From positions 3,348,001 through 3,412,000 of the forward strand of contig NZ_CP104207.1 in NCBI RefSeq assembly GCF_025244705.1: a stretch of 64,000 nt of DNA, read 5' to 3'. Positions 29,588 to 39,126 of the stretch are shown here, piece by piece. Each line of letters opens with the position of its first letter. Position 1 is the stretch's first letter. Made by a program: the position numbers and the translations under genes. The stretch is from Sphingopyxis sp. PET50 (lineage in GTDB: Bacteria > Pseudomonadota > Alphaproteobacteria > Sphingomonadales > Sphingomonadaceae). The notes under the pieces are model-generated. The model did not search any database, was not told where the DNA came from, and saw nothing but the letters and a program-made list of their open reading frames with translations.

Positions 29588-30056
29588 GCGCGGCGCCGTT
29601 CATGCAATAACGCTTGCCGGTCGGCTTCGGCCCGTCGTCGAAGACATGGCCGAGGTGGCCGCCGCAGCGTTTGCAATGCACCTCGGTGCGCGGATAGCCG
29701 AGCTCATGGTCGGTCATCGTCGCGACCGCGCCCTTCAGCGGCTCCCAGAAGCTCGGCCAGCCGGTCTTGCTGTCATATTTGGTCTTGCTCGAATAGAGCG
29801 GCAGCGCGCAGGCGGCGCAGAGGAAGGTGCCGGCGCGATGTTCGTCGTTGAGCTTGCTGGTGAAGGGGCGCTCGGTCCCCGCCTCGCGCAATATCTTGTA
29901 CTGAAAGGGGCTCAGGCGCCGCTTCCACTCGGCCTCGCTGAGCTGCCAGCCCGGCTGGCCCTTGGGGCGCGCCGAATTCCTGGCGAAGAGCATCGGCGCG
30001 GCGATGAGCGCGCCGCCGAGCGCGAGGCCGCCGATGAGATAGCGTCGTTCGATCAT
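29568..30056 (-). CDS. msrB: Peptide-methionine (R)-S-oxide reductase, exported
   Basis: Reduces methionine-R-sulfoxide in proteins. The 162-residue protein has an N-terminal ERRYLIGGLALGGALIAAP, a possible twin-arginine signal or membrane anchor, so it probably acts in the periplasm. The zinc cysteines are in FLCAACALPLY and EVHCKRCGGHLGHVF, and the catalytic Cys in KRYCMNGAALSF (the usual RYC-N). The segment TGWPSFW is the substrate pocket. It overlaps the end of the glycosyltransferase-like gene on the opposite strand by 20 bases. The start at 30056 was chosen for the basic signal. Confidence 0.93.
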   Translation of the reverse strand: MIERRYLIGGLALGGALIAAPMLFARNSARPKGQPGWQLSEAEWKRRLSPFQYKILREAGTERPFTSKLNDEHRAGTFLCAACALPLYSSKTKYDSKTGWPSFWEPLKGAVATMTDHELGYPRTEVHCKRCGGHLGHVFDDGPKPTGKRYCMNGAALSFRPA

Positions 30057-30125
30057 GATGGGCTCCTCATGCCGGTTCGCCCAATATAGCAAGCCCCTTC
30101 CCTTTCGGGGAGGGAGAGGAGGGGT

Positions 30126-31382
30126 TCAATATTTTTCGAGCTCGACCTGCATATGGCGATAGCCGTGGACGAAGCTCGCATGGACGCGCTCGGGCTCGGC
30201 GAGCACGTTCACGCGCAGGCGGCGCTTCTGCATCTCGGAGATCAAGGTCGTGAGCTGGAGCTCGGCGACGCGCGCGCCGACGCAGCGGTGGATGCCGTAA
30301 CCGAAGGCGAGGTGGCGGCGGGCATTCTCGCGATCGACGATGATGCGCTCGCCGTCGGGGAAGACGCTCTCGTCGCGGTTCGCCGAGGCGTACCAGAGCG
30401 CGAGCTTGTCGCGCTTTTTGATCTGGTGGCCGAACAGTTCGGTATCCTCGGTCGCGGTGCGGCGCATATGCGCGAGCGGGGTCTGCCAGCGGATGATCTC
30501 GTGCATCGCATTGACCGCGAGGTCGGGCGAATGGTCGGCCTCCAGCTTCGCGCGCTCCTCGGGGAAGCAGTGCAGGCCATAGGCATAGGCCGACATCGAA
30601 TTGCGCGTCGTGTCGTTGCCGCCGACGATGAGCAGGATCAGGTTCCCCATGAACTCATGCTCGCTCATATGCTTCATCGCGTCGGACTGGAGCATGATCG
30701 AGATCAGGTCGTGCTCGCCGGGATTCTGCGCCTTGGCGTCCCACAATTGCTTGAAGGCGGCGCCCATCTCGAAGGCGGTGGCGAGCCGCGCCTGGCGCTT
30801 TTCGAGCGTGTCGAAGCTTTCGATGTCGCCGAGCGCGTCGGACCAGCGGGTCAGATTGTGGCGATCCTCCCACGGGAAATCGAACAGGATCGCGAGCATG
30901 TCGGTGGTGAGCTCGATCGACAGCCGCTCGACCCAGTCGAAGGGCTGGCCGACCGGCAGCGTGTCGATCAGCGCCGCGGTGCGCGCCTGGGTATCGGCGC
31001 GCATGCGCTCGATCTCCGACGGGCCGAAGGCGGGGGCGACGGTGCGCCGCTGCGCGGTGTGCTGCGGCGGGTCCATCGCGATGAACATCGGCATCGGGAT
31101 TTCGCCCTCCTGCAGATGCTCGATGCCGTCGCCGGCGACGGTGATGCCGCCATATTCCCAGCTGGAGGAGAAGATCTTGGGCAGCGCCTCGATATGCTGG
31201 ATCGGCTTGTATGTGGTCACCGACCAATAGGGGCCGAATTTCGAATCCTCGACATAGTGGATCGGCGATTCGGCGCGCAGCTGGCGCATCGGTTCCTGCC
31301 AGCGATCCTCGCTCCACAATTCGGCACGGGAAACGTCGAGCGGATGGGGAGTTTCGGGGGCTACGCGGATCTGGGTGGCCAT
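30126..31382 (-). CDS. Cytochrome P450, CYP153-like
   Basis: Haem monooxygenase of 418 residues. The I-helix oxygen-activation motif VGGNDTTRNS, the K-helix EIIRWQTPL (ExxR) and the haem-binding loop FGYGIHRCVGARVAE with the thiolate Cys are all visible. The last two resemble CYP153-type alkane and terpene hydroxylases of alphaproteobacteria, but the subfamily needs a search. No ferredoxin or reductase gene is adjacent, so electron partners are elsewhere. It is monocistronic, with an intergenic hairpin upstream. Confidence 0.9.
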   Translation of the reverse strand: MATQIRVAPETPHPLDVSRAELWSEDRWQEPMRQLRAESPIHYVEDSKFGPYWSVTTYKPIQHIEALPKIFSSSWEYGGITVAGDGIEHLQEGEIPMPMFIAMDPPQHTAQRRTVAPAFGPSEIERMRADTQARTAALIDTLPVGQPFDWVERLSIELTTDMLAILFDFPWEDRHNLTRWSDALGDIESFDTLEKRQARLATAFEMGAAFKQLWDAKAQNPGEHDLISIMLQSDAMKHMSEHEFMGNLILLIVGGNDTTRNSMSAYAYGLHCFPEERAKLEADHSPDLAVNAMHEIIRWQTPLAHMRRTATEDTELFGHQIKKRDKLALWYASANRDESVFPDGERIIVDRENARRHLAFGYGIHRCVGARVAELQLTTLISEMQKRRLRVNVLAEPERVHASFVHGYRHMQVELEKY

Positions 31383-31518
31383 GGGCTGCTCCTCTGGAAG
31401 GCCGTCTGGCGCGGCCGATTCAGTTGCAGAATGCCACTATTTACAGCTTTGTCAATGACGGGACGACCGCGATTCATCTCGAGCTTCGTGCACGCCGGAT
31501 GGTTTGGGATTTTTTTGG

Positions 31519-31656
31519 TTCACGCGAAGACGCGAAGAAGAAGCTTCGGGCCGATAGGCCCTATTATCCATCACCATAGGGGTTGCCGCGATGTCGAATT
31601 GAAGAGCCGCTTCGCGGCGGGCACAGGCTCTTCGCGCCTTCGCGTCTTCGCGTGAA
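31519..31656. repeat. Intergenic hairpin, CACGCGAAGACGCGAAG type
   Basis: Perfect 19-base arms (31519-31537 and 31638-31656) around about 100 bases without a gene. The 323-base gap 31383-31705 holds this repeat and nothing else I can support. Arms identical to those at 51667-51808. Confidence 0.75.
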
Positions 31657-31705
31657 ATATTCCGGCGGCCGCTGGCGGGTCGGGCGGCGTTCGCCTGGAA
31701 GATTC

Positions 31706-32950
31706 TTAAGCCCGCTTCCTTTTCCAGAAGCGCCAGTCGCGGCGGCCGCCGAGCACGCCGGCGCGGAAGAGGCGGACCGAGAGATAAACGACGAGCGCGA
31801 CCCAGATCGCCTGCCAGCCGAGCGCGAGCAGGTGGACGCCGACCGCATCGTCGGTCGCCGCGCGCGCCGCCATGGCGAGCGGCGAGGAGAAGGGGAATAT
31901 CTGCGCGAAGGCCGCAAGCCCGCTGCCCGGCGCGCTCGCCGATGCCGCGCACAGGCTGAACATGGCGACCTGGAAAATGGTGATCGGCAGGCTGAGCATC
32001 TGGATCTCGCGCACCGTCGCCGCCTGCGCCCCGACGCCGAGGAATACCGCGCCAAGCAGCAGGAAGGACAGGACGAAATAGGCAAAGCCGATGCCGAGGA
32101 AGAAAGGCCAGCCGACCGCGGGCGTGGCGGCGAGGGTCGCCATCGCCTTGCTCGTCCCGCCTGCCGCGGCGATCTGCGCCGGGTCCATCTGCGTCGCCGC
32201 GACGAAGCCGCCGGCGAGGGCCATCATGATCCAGAAGGCGATGAAGAGGACAGCGACGCCGAGGAAACCGAGCAATTTACCGAGGAAGACGCTTTCGAGC
32301 GGTACCGCGGCGGCGAGGATTTCGATGACCTTGTTGCCCTTTTCCTCGGCAAGCGAACTGACGGTCTGCCCGGCGAGGAGCAAGGTGAGCAGGAAGATGA
32401 CGAAGACTGCGCCAAAGCCCAGCGATTGCTGCGCAGCGATGCTGGTGCCGCCGCGCGACAGATTCTCGAATTTCGCGGCGACCGGCGGCAACGGTCCGGC
32501 GGCACGGGCGCGGAGGACCTCGCCCGCGAGCAAGGCGAGATAGCGGCCCGCGCTGCTGTCGGGTTCGCGCTCGACGATGCGCGGCGTGGCGAGCGGGCCG
32601 CTGAGCACCGCATAGGTGTCGCTGCCCTTTTCGCGCGCGACCGCCACCGGATCGTCGGTCGCGGGGTGTGCGACGCGCAGGACGAGCATAGCGGGTTCGC
32701 GCGGCATCGCGGTGCGCAGCCGGGCGTCGGCGGTCCGGAAATCCTCGATATCGGCCTGGTCAGCGACGACGACGAGGCGACCGGCGCCGCGCGCGCTGTC
32801 GGCGAGCTGCGACGCGCCCATCCCGCCGGCCAGCCCCATGCCGACCATGAACAGCGGCGCGAGCAGGAAGAGCAGGAAGGTCGGGGTGGCGACGATGGCG
32901 AGGAAATCGCGGCGCGCGACGACGATCATATTCCTGAGGAAGGCCTTCAT
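31706..32950 (-). CDS. ABC-2 type transporter permease (NatB-like)
   Basis: A 414-residue inner-membrane permease. One N-terminal span (ATPTFLLFLLAPLFMVGMGL) is followed by a large periplasmic part, then five or six spans from FGAVFVIFLLTLLLAGQTV to ALGWQAIWVALVVYLSVRLF. SSLAEEKGNKVIEILAAAVP is the amphipathic coupling helix characteristic of NatB/YhaP-type ABC-2 permeases. Its ATG overlaps the stop of the ATPase gene (ATGA at 32950-32947). Together they form an exporter of unknown substrate, sodium in the NatAB case. Confidence 0.85.
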   Translation of the reverse strand: MKAFLRNMIVVARRDFLAIVATPTFLLFLLAPLFMVGMGLAGGMGASQLADSARGAGRLVVVADQADIEDFRTADARLRTAMPREPAMLVLRVAHPATDDPVAVAREKGSDTYAVLSGPLATPRIVEREPDSSAGRYLALLAGEVLRARAAGPLPPVAAKFENLSRGGTSIAAQQSLGFGAVFVIFLLTLLLAGQTVSSLAEEKGNKVIEILAAAVPLESVFLGKLLGFLGVAVLFIAFWIMMALAGGFVAATQMDPAQIAAAGGTSKAMATLAATPAVGWPFFLGIGFAYFVLSFLLLGAVFLGVGAQAATVREIQMLSLPITIFQVAMFSLCAASASAPGSGLAAFAQIFPFSSPLAMAARAATDDAVGVHLLALGWQAIWVALVVYLSVRLFRAGVLGGRRDWRFWKRKRA

Positions 32951-33948
32951 GCCGCGGCCTCCTCGCCGGCTTCGACCGCGGCGTCGGCGGTGAAGCTCGC
33001 ATCGACCTGCCGCACGATATGGACGAAGGCGTCGTGGAGCGCCGGGCGGCTGATCGACAGGCCGGTGACGCCGAAGTGGCTCGCGGTGATGCGCGAGAGC
33101 AGGGGCTCGACATCCCGGTCGTCGATCGCGAAGTGCCAGGCCTCGCCGCGCAATTCGGCGTCCGCGGGGAGGAGCGCGGCGACCGCATCGGCGCCGACCT
33201 CGGCGCGCGGCGTATAACGCACCTGCATCGGCAGCAGCGCGCGGGCCTCGTCGACCGTGCCCTCGAAATGGCGCTGCGACCGCGCGATGATCGCCAGCCG
33301 GTCGCACAATCGCTCGGCATGCGCCATGACATGGGTCGAAAAGAGGATCGTCGCGCCGCGGTCGCGTTCGCGGCGGACGAGCGTTTCGAGCCGTTCCTGG
33401 TTGACCGGGTCGAGGCCCGAGAAGGGCTCGTCGAGCACGATCAGGTCGGGGGCGTGGACGATCGAACCGATCAGCTGGACCATCTGCGCCATGCCCTTCG
33501 ACATCTTGCGGATCTTCTCGTCGATCACGCGTTCGAGCCCCAGCTCGGTCATGAAGGCGGCGGCGCGGCGGCGGCCCTCCGACCAGTCGAGCCCGCGCAG
33601 CGCACCCATGAAGGCGATCGCCTCGCGCGCCTTCATGCCGGGATAAAGCCCGCGCTCCTCGGGCAGATAGCCGATGCGATGGCGCACCGATTGCGGCTTG
33701 TGGCCGCCGAGCAGGCGGCTTTCGCCTTCGTCGGGGTCGATGATGCCCAGCGTCATGCGCAGGCTGGTGGTCTTGCCCGCGCCATTGGGGCCGAGCACGC
33801 CATAGATGCTGCCGGTCGGGACCTGGAGGCTGACGTCATCGACAGCTTTAAACGCTTCATAATATTTGGTGAGGCCAAGGGCCTCGACGGCGAGATCGGT
33901 CAAAAGCGGGTCCTTGACGCAATATTTCCGTTCGTCCTGAGGAGCCAT
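32947..33948 (-). CDS. ABC transporter ATP-binding protein (NatA-like)
   Basis: A 333-residue ATPase pairing with the permease downstream. Walker A GVLGPNGAGKTTS, the Q-loop region YLPEERGLYPGM, the signature KMSKGMAQMVQL, Walker B LIVLDEPFSGLDP and the H-loop STHVMAHAERL are all present. A C-terminal 90-residue extension (WHFAIDDRDVEPLL..) is typical of NatA-type subunits. The annotated ATG at 33948 lies inside a REP-like repeat (33928-34045), so the first ten codons come from the repeat; a TTG at 33903 just before ACCGATCTC would give the conserved start and may be the real one. Confidence 0.88.
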   Translation of the reverse strand: MAPQDERKYCVKDPLLTDLAVEALGLTKYYEAFKAVDDVSLQVPTGSIYGVLGPNGAGKTTSLRMTLGIIDPDEGESRLLGGHKPQSVRHRIGYLPEERGLYPGMKAREAIAFMGALRGLDWSEGRRRAAAFMTELGLERVIDEKIRKMSKGMAQMVQLIGSIVHAPDLIVLDEPFSGLDPVNQERLETLVRRERDRGATILFSTHVMAHAERLCDRLAIIARSQRHFEGTVDEARALLPMQVRYTPRAEVGADAVAALLPADAELRGEAWHFAIDDRDVEPLLSRITASHFGVTGLSISRPALHDAFVHIVRQVDASFTADAAVEAGEEAAA

Positions 33949-34045
33949 TGAGCTTGTCGAAATGGCATCTCGAAGGACCCCGCGCGGCGCCGGATCCTTC
34001 GAGACGGGTCTTCGACTTCGCTCAGCCCCTCCTCAGGACGAACGG
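33928..34045. repeat. REP-like hairpin, GTTCGTCCTGAG type
   Basis: Outer arms CCGTTCGTCCTGAGGA (33928-33943) and TCCTCAGGACGAACGG (34030-34045) are perfect complements. Inside are TTGAGCTTGTCGAAATGG and further partial repeats. The class is related to the core of miniature element A. It lies between the divergent ATPase and queG genes. Confidence 0.7.
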
Positions 34046-34065
34046 GGTGGAGACAGTCATATGGC

Positions 34066-35160
34066 ATGGCTGCCTACTTGCCGTATAGCGCGCATATGGT
34101 TGCCGAAGCCTTGTCTTCTCCCGATGCGACGATCGAGCAGCGCCTCGAAGCGGCCGCGCGCGCGCACGGCTTCGTCGCGTTCGGCATCGCGCACGCCGAT
34201 GCGGCGCCGCAGACCGCGGCGCGGCTGAACCAGTGGCTGGCCGAGGGGCGGCACGGCGAGATGATCTGGATGGAAAGCCGCGCCGGGCAGCGCGGATCGC
34301 CGCGGGGGCTGTGGCCCGAGGTCAAATCGGTGATCGCGCTGGGGATGAGCTATGCGCCCGATACCGATCCGCTGGCGCTCGCCGAGCATCCCGGGCGCGG
34401 GCGGATTTCGGTCTATGCGCAGGGGGCCGATTATCATGACGTCGTGAAAAAGGCGCTGAAGCATGTTGCGCGCTGGCTCGTCGGCGAGGCGAGCGACGCG
34501 CAGGTCAAGGTGTTCGTCGACACCGCGCCGGTGATGGAAAAGCCGCTGGCGGCGGCGGCGGGACTCGGCTGGCAGGGCAAGCATACGAACATGGTCAGCC
34601 GCGATCATGGCAGCTGGCTGTTCCTGGGGGCGATCTACACGACGCTCGACCTCGCGCCGTCGGCGCCGGGGCGCGATCGGTGCGGCAGTTGCACGGCGTG
34701 CCAGGACGCCTGCCCGACGCAGGCCTTTCCGGCGCCCTACCGGCTCGATGCGCGGCGCTGCATCTCCTACCTCACGATCGAACATGCGGGGCCGATCCCG
34801 GCCGAGTTCCGCCGCGCGATGGGCAACCGCATCTATGGCTGCGACGATTGCCTCGCCGTCTGCCCGTGGAACAAGTTCGCCGACCGCGCGGCGCGCCACC
34901 GCGCCTTCCTGCCGCGCGCCGAGCTGGCGGCGCCGTCGCTCGGCGATCTGCTGGCGCTCGACGACGCCGCATTCCGGCAGGTCTTCGCGGGCTCGCCGAT
35001 CAAGCGCATCGGGCGGAACCGGATGGTGCGCAACGCCGCGATCGCGGCGGGGAACAGCGGCGATGTCCGGTTCGCGCCGATGCTCGAACGGCTGAAGAGC
35101 GACGAATCGGCGGTGGTGGCGGAAGCGGCGGCATGGGCGCTGGCCGAACTGGCGTCCTGA
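34066..35160 (+). CDS. queG: Epoxyqueuosine reductase
   Basis: Cobalamin and iron-sulphur enzyme that reduces epoxyqueuosine to queuosine in tRNA. The 364-residue protein has the two 4Fe-4S clusters [17 protein letters not shown] and [14 protein letters not shown], the WQGKHTN segment before them, and C-terminal HEAT-like repeats ([29 protein letters not shown]). ATG 34066 is used; ATG 34096 ([10 protein letters not shown]) is equally possible. It stands alone between repeats. Confidence 0.93.
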   Translation: MAAYLPYSAHMVAEALSSPDATIEQRLEAAARAHGFVAFGIAHADAAPQTAARLNQWLAEGRHGEMIWMESRAGQRGSPRGLWPEVKSVIALGMSYAPDTDPLALAEHPGRGRISVYAQGADYHDVVKKALKHVARWLVGEASDAQVKVFVDTAPVMEKPLAAAAGLGWQGKHTNMVSRDHGSWLFLGAIYTTLDLAPSAPGRDRCGSCTACQDACPTQAFPAPYRLDARRCISYLTIEHAGPIPAEFRRAMGNRIYGCDDCLAVCPWNKFADRAARHRAFLPRAELAAPSLGDLLALDDAAFRQVFAGSPIKRIGRNRMVRNAAIAAGNSGDVRFAPMLERLKSDESAVVAEAAAWALAELAS

Positions 35161-35203
35161 CGTCGCGAAAGGCTTATGGCGGATTGCACGAAATCCGAAT
35201 CAA

Positions 35204-35289
35204 CCGATTCCCCGAGCGAAGTCGAGGCAGCGACGGTGCAGCTTCTCGCTCCGCTCGAAGGAGCCCCTCGTCTTCGCTCGGGGAATCGG
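35204..35289. repeat. Intergenic hairpin, GATTCCCCGAGCGAAG type
   Basis: Perfect 18-base arms (35204-35221 and 35272-35289) between the convergent queG and lipoprotein genes, with a partial inner repeat. It may act as a two-way terminator. Confidence 0.65.
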
Positions 35290-35341
35290 ATCAGCTTGGG
35301 GCTCAATGCCGTACCCCTTCTTTGAACGGGAGAGGTGCCGG

Positions 35342-35714
35342 TCAGCGCCGCAGCGTCTCCACGCAGCTGTCGACCTCGGCGTTGCGCCCGTCGGGCGTTC
35401 GGGCGTCGACATGCGTCGCGACCGGCGGCGCGCCGGCGCGCGGGGCGTAGAAATAGATGTCGACGACGCACGCCGGTCCCTCGAACTGCAGCTTGCGCGC
35501 GGCGCCTTCGGTGACGTCGAGGCGCGGCTTGCCGAACAGCCGAGCCAACCGCGTCGGCGCTGTACCCGATCAGGCTGTTGTTCTGGACCGGCTTGACGAT
35601 CGCCGGTGCGGGGGCGGCGGTCACCGGCGGCGGATTGCCGCGCGGCGGCGGGACCGCCGATGCGCAGCCGCCGAGCGCGGCAAGGGTCAGGGCGGCGGCA
35701 AAGGCGCGGATCAT
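35342..35714 (-). CDS. Small lipoprotein, one frame change
   Basis: A 123-residue lipoprotein (corrected). The signal MIRAFAAALTLAALGGCAS has a lipobox LGGC with Cys at residue 17. A Pro-rich linker (AVPPPRGNPPPVTAAPAPA) is followed by LIGYSADAV, then, across an extra base near 35550, ARLFGKPRLDVTEGAARKLQ and FEGPACVVDIYFYAP. This resembles SmpA/BamE-like small folds in sphingomonads that begin with a short motif on where the gene-product pairs Gly/Tyr residues, but I cannot assign a family. Two cysteines (PACVV, DSCVE) may form a disulphide. It overlaps the EI24 gene stop (ATGA). Confidence 0.65.
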
Positions 35715-36391
35715 GCGGGGTCCCTGTTCGGCAGGTGGATCAGGTGGACGGCCATAGCCGCGCCGGCGATCGGCGCCAACAGGTTGACGACGGGCACCAG
35801 GAAAGTCGCGGCGGACAGCGCGCCGAGCGACCAGCGCGCGCCGCGCGTCAGGCGCGGATGGCCGGGATGGCGCGCCAGCACCATCGCCTCGAGATCGCGG
35901 CCGAGCAGGGCGGCGTTGATCGCGAAGGCGAGCAGGGGCGCGCCGACCGCGGTGAACAGCAGCGGGATATAGAGGGGCAGCGCGACCAGATTGACGGCGA
36001 TCAGCCGGGCCACCGACACCAGGCCGAGGCGAAGGCTCCTGCCCAGGCTGACCGGCACCGCGCGCGTCGCCGCGCCGGGATAGCGGCGCCCCTCGACCTC
36101 GGCGACGATGCCGTCTGCGAACAGGCCGACGACGGCGATCGCGACGGCGCGGAACAGCAGCCAGCTCACCCCGAGCAGCGCGAGAAGGATCAATATGCCC
36201 GCCATGTCGCGTTCGACCGCGCCGAGCCATTGCCAGTGCGACAGCGCCCAGCGCGCGGCGAAGAAGATCGCCGCGCCCGCCGCGACGAAGATCAGCAGCG
36301 TGAGGGCGAGGCTTTGTGCGAGCACGGCGAGCACCGGGCGGCGCGGCAGATCCTGCAGGGCGAGCATCAGGGCATGGATCGCGCGGGCCAT
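35711..36391 (-). CDS. EI24-domain membrane protein (CysZ-like)
   Basis: A 226-residue inner-membrane protein with four to six spans. MARAIHALMLALQDLPRRPV opens it, then LALTLLIFVAAGAAIFFAA, ILILLALLGVSWLLFRAVAIAVV, LVALPLYIPLLFTAVGAPLLAFAIN and ALSAATFLVPVVNLLAPIAGAA, with the conserved inner pattern of the EI24/CysZ family; CysZ moves sulphate, but other members are uncharacterised. The start at 36391 matches family lengths. Its stop overlaps the lipoprotein ATG, so the two are co-translated. Confidence 0.78.
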   Translation of the reverse strand: MARAIHALMLALQDLPRRPVLAVLAQSLALTLLIFVAAGAAIFFAARWALSHWQWLGAVERDMAGILILLALLGVSWLLFRAVAIAVVGLFADGIVAEVEGRRYPGAATRAVPVSLGRSLRLGLVSVARLIAVNLVALPLYIPLLFTAVGAPLLAFAINAALLGRDLEAMVLARHPGHPRLTRGARWSLGALSAATFLVPVVNLLAPIAGAAMAVHLIHLPNRDPA

Positions 36392-36501
36392 GGTCGCGGG
36401 ATGGCGCGGGTGCGGGGGCTGCGTCAAGCGTCGCGCTTGCCTTGGCGCGCCGCCGTCCCTAAAGCCGCGCGCAATCTTTCCCATCACCGACAGGAATCTT
36501 C

Positions 36502-37500
36502 ATGGCCTCCACCGCCCGTTTCGACGTTGTCGCCATCGGCAATGCGATCGTCGACGTCCTTGCCCGCGCCGACGACGCGCTGATCGAGCGCGAGAAACTG
36601 GTCAAGGGGTCGATGCGGCTGATCGACGCCGAGGAGGCGACCAGACTTTATGCGGCGATGGGGCCGACGGTCGAAATGTCGGGCGGCAGCGCGGCGAACA
36701 CGCTCGCGGGCATGGCGGCGCTCGGGCGCCGCTGCGGCTTCATCGGCCAGGTGGCGAAGGACCAGCTCGGCCAGGTCTTCACCCACGACCTGACCTCGCT
36801 CGGCGTCGCCTTCGACACGCCGGCGCAGGACGGCGGCGCGCCGACCGCGCGCTGCCTGATCCTCGTCACCCCCGACGGGCAGCGGACGATGAACACCTTC
36901 CTCGGCGCGTCGCAGAATCTGGGCCGCGAATCGCTCGACGCCGCGCTGATCGCCGATGCCGACATCCTCTATCTCGAAGGCTATTTGTGGAACGCCGACG
37001 CCTCGCGCGCGGCGATGGCGGAGGCGATCGCGCTGGCGCGCGCCGCGGGCGGCCGCGTCGCCTTCACCCTGTCGGACACCTTCGTCGTCGCCGGCCATGG
37101 CGAGGATTTCCGGCGCATGATGGCGGCGCGCGAGATCGACATCCTCTTCGCCAATGAGGCCGAACTGCTCGAACTGGCGCAGGAGGGCGATTTCGAGACC
37201 GCGCTGGCAAAGGTCGCCGCCGACGTGCCCCTGCTCGTCGCGACGCGCGGCGCGCATGGCGCGGTCGCGGTGACGAACGGCGAGCGCAGTGAAGTCGCCG
37301 CCGAGCCGATCGACACGGTGGTCGACACGACGGGCGCCGGCGACCTGTTCGCCGCGGGATTCCTGTCGGGTCTCGCCGAAGGGCGCGGCATCGCCGACTG
37401 CCTGACGATGGGCGCGGTGTGCGCGCGCGAGATCATCGCGCAGGTCGGCCCGCGCGCGCAGACCGACCTCAAGGCGAAGGTCGCCGAACGCCTCGGATAA
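36502..37500 (+). CDS. Adenosine kinase (PfkB family)
   Basis: Ribokinase/PfkB-fold sugar kinase of 332 residues, best matching bacterial adenosine kinases. FDVVAIGNAIVDVLARADD starts it, MSGGSAANTLAGMAALG is the substrate-binding glycine loop, and the C-terminal PfkB signature DTTGAGDLFAAGFLSGL has the catalytic Asp (second D in the GAGD motif). LILVTPDGQRTMNTFLGAS fits the adenosine-kinase branch. It would return adenosine, for example from SAM recycling, to AMP. Divergent from the EI24 gene and convergent with the flippase. Confidence 0.87.
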   Translation: MASTARFDVVAIGNAIVDVLARADDALIEREKLVKGSMRLIDAEEATRLYAAMGPTVEMSGGSAANTLAGMAALGRRCGFIGQVAKDQLGQVFTHDLTSLGVAFDTPAQDGGAPTARCLILVTPDGQRTMNTFLGASQNLGRESLDAALIADADILYLEGYLWNADASRAAMAEAIALARAAGGRVAFTLSDTFVVAGHGEDFRRMMAAREIDILFANEAELLELAQEGDFETALAKVAADVPLLVATRGAHGAVAVTNGERSEVAAEPIDTVVDTTGAGDLFAAGFLSGLAEGRGIADCLTMGAVCAREIIAQVGPRAQTDLKAKVAERLG

Positions 37501-37526
37501 GGTGCGGCGGCCAGGCCGGGGCGGGG

Positions 37527-39050
37527 TCAGCCCGCTGCCGGTTCGGGATGTTTGCGAAACAAGGCGCGGTCGGCGGGGCCGAAGCCGCGCGTCCAGATCA
37601 GCCAGCCATAGATGCCGAGGATCACCGGAACGCCGATCAGCAGTTCGGCCCATTCGGGGAGCCGCGTCGCGCCCCAGCCGAGCACCGCGGCGCCCGCGGT
37701 CGCCCAGACGAGCGCCCAGCGCAGGCTGTTCACCGGCGCGTCGAGAATCCGCGAGAGCAGCCGCGCCTTGACCACCGAGGCGAAGCCGAGCGCCAGCATC
37801 AGCGCGAGCGCGACCGCCGCCGCATATGTGATCGGCGGCAGGCCCATCGACCTTGCGATCAGGATCAGGGCGACGCTGAGCAGCGCCTGCAGGCCGAGCG
37901 TCGCGAGGCTGATCAGCAGGTTGCGGTGGCGCGCGACATAGACGAGCGCCGCCTCGCTGACCACGGCGGTGGCCGCGACGACCTCGGCGGCGAGCAGGAA
38001 GGCGAGCGCGGGCGTGCCGCTGACGAACTCGGGGCCGACGAGGCCCATCACCGCCTCCCCCGGGATGCCGAGGGCGAGCGCGACCCCGGCCTGCGCGGCG
38101 ATGATCCAGAAACCGACCTGGCTGACCTGCGAGGCGACGGCCGCCAGGCGATTCTCGGCGAGGTTGCGCGTGATGACCGGGCCGAGGATCGGTTCGAAGC
38201 TGGTCTTCAGCTTCTGCGGCAGCGAGGCGACCTGCTGCGCCATATAATAGATGCCGTAGATGGTCGGCGAGGTGAACTGGCCGAGGATGAACAGGTCGAG
38301 GCGGCGCGTGCCCCATTCGATCGCGTCGGCGGCGGCGAGCGGCGCGTTGCGGCGCGCGAGCGAGATCAGGTGCGCGGGATGCGGGCGCCAGACGCCGGGT
38401 CCGCCATAATGGCGGATCATCGGCCACAGCGCAGTGGCGAAGGCGCCGAGCATCGCCGCGGCATAGGACAGCATCAGCCCGTCGGGCGGCGACACGTACC
38501 AGAAGGCGGCGGCGCCGAGGCTGATCACCCAGGGTTCGACCACCGCGCGCGCGCGCACCGTGGCACCGATATCGAAGCGATAGGCGCAGGCGGCGAGCGC
38601 GATCTCGGTCCCCGCGATCGCGAAGACGAGGAGCGCCATGGCGCGGTCCGACGCGCTGATCGACCCGCTCGGGAACATGAACTGCGGAAAGAGGAGCAGC
38701 GCCGCCGAGCCGAGCGCCGAGGCGAGGAAGGCGACGAACATGCCGTCCCACACGGTGATCCGCGGATCGGCGCCGGGCGCGCTCAATTGCTCGGCGAGGC
38801 CGCGCTTGAGCCCGAGCGTCGACAGCTGCGCGACCAGTTCGATGACGAGCACGGCGAAGGCGAAGCGTCCGACCGCCTCGGGCCCGTACCAGCGGCCGGC
38901 GACGTAAAGGAAGGGCAGGCGCGCGACGAGGCGCAGGATGAAGCCGAGGAAGTTGGTGCGTCCGCCCTTGGCGAGCGCGGCGGTGTCGGCATCGCGCGAA
39001 GGCGCGGCGTCGGGCGATGCGGGCGGCGCCGCGCTGTCCGTCTGGCTCAA
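37527..39050 (-). CDS. Wzx-like oligosaccharide flippase (MOP superfamily)
   Basis: A 507-residue inner-membrane protein with about 14 spans of the MVF/PST type that moves lipid-linked oligosaccharides across the membrane. Typical features are GRTNFLGFILRLVARLPFLY near the N terminus, GRFAFAVLVIELVAQLSTLG, a long soluble N-terminal tail (about 28 residues, rich in Asp/Ala), and the middle loop YYMAQQVASLPQKLKTSFEPILGPVI. No other polysaccharide genes are adjacent. The exact glycan is unknown. Confidence 0.82.
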   Translation of the reverse strand: MSQTDSAAPPASPDAAPSRDADTAALAKGGRTNFLGFILRLVARLPFLYVAGRWYGPEAVGRFAFAVLVIELVAQLSTLGLKRGLAEQLSAPGADPRITVWDGMFVAFLASALGSAALLLFPQFMFPSGSISASDRAMALLVFAIAGTEIALAACAYRFDIGATVRARAVVEPWVISLGAAAFWYVSPPDGLMLSYAAAMLGAFATALWPMIRHYGGPGVWRPHPAHLISLARRNAPLAAADAIEWGTRRLDLFILGQFTSPTIYGIYYMAQQVASLPQKLKTSFEPILGPVITRNLAENRLAAVASQVSQVGFWIIAAQAGVALALGIPGEAVMGLVGPEFVSGTPALAFLLAAEVVAATAVVSEAALVYVARHRNLLISLATLGLQALLSVALILIARSMGLPPITYAAAVALALMLALGFASVVKARLLSRILDAPVNSLRWALVWATAGAAVLGWGATRLPEWAELLIGVPVILGIYGWLIWTRGFGPADRALFRKHPEPAAG

Positions 39051-39126
39051 GCCTGGCGCCCCTTCTGCTTCTCCCCGGCGGGCAGACTAGCGCGGCGGCG
39101 GGGGGCAGGCAATCGTGTCGCGCGTG

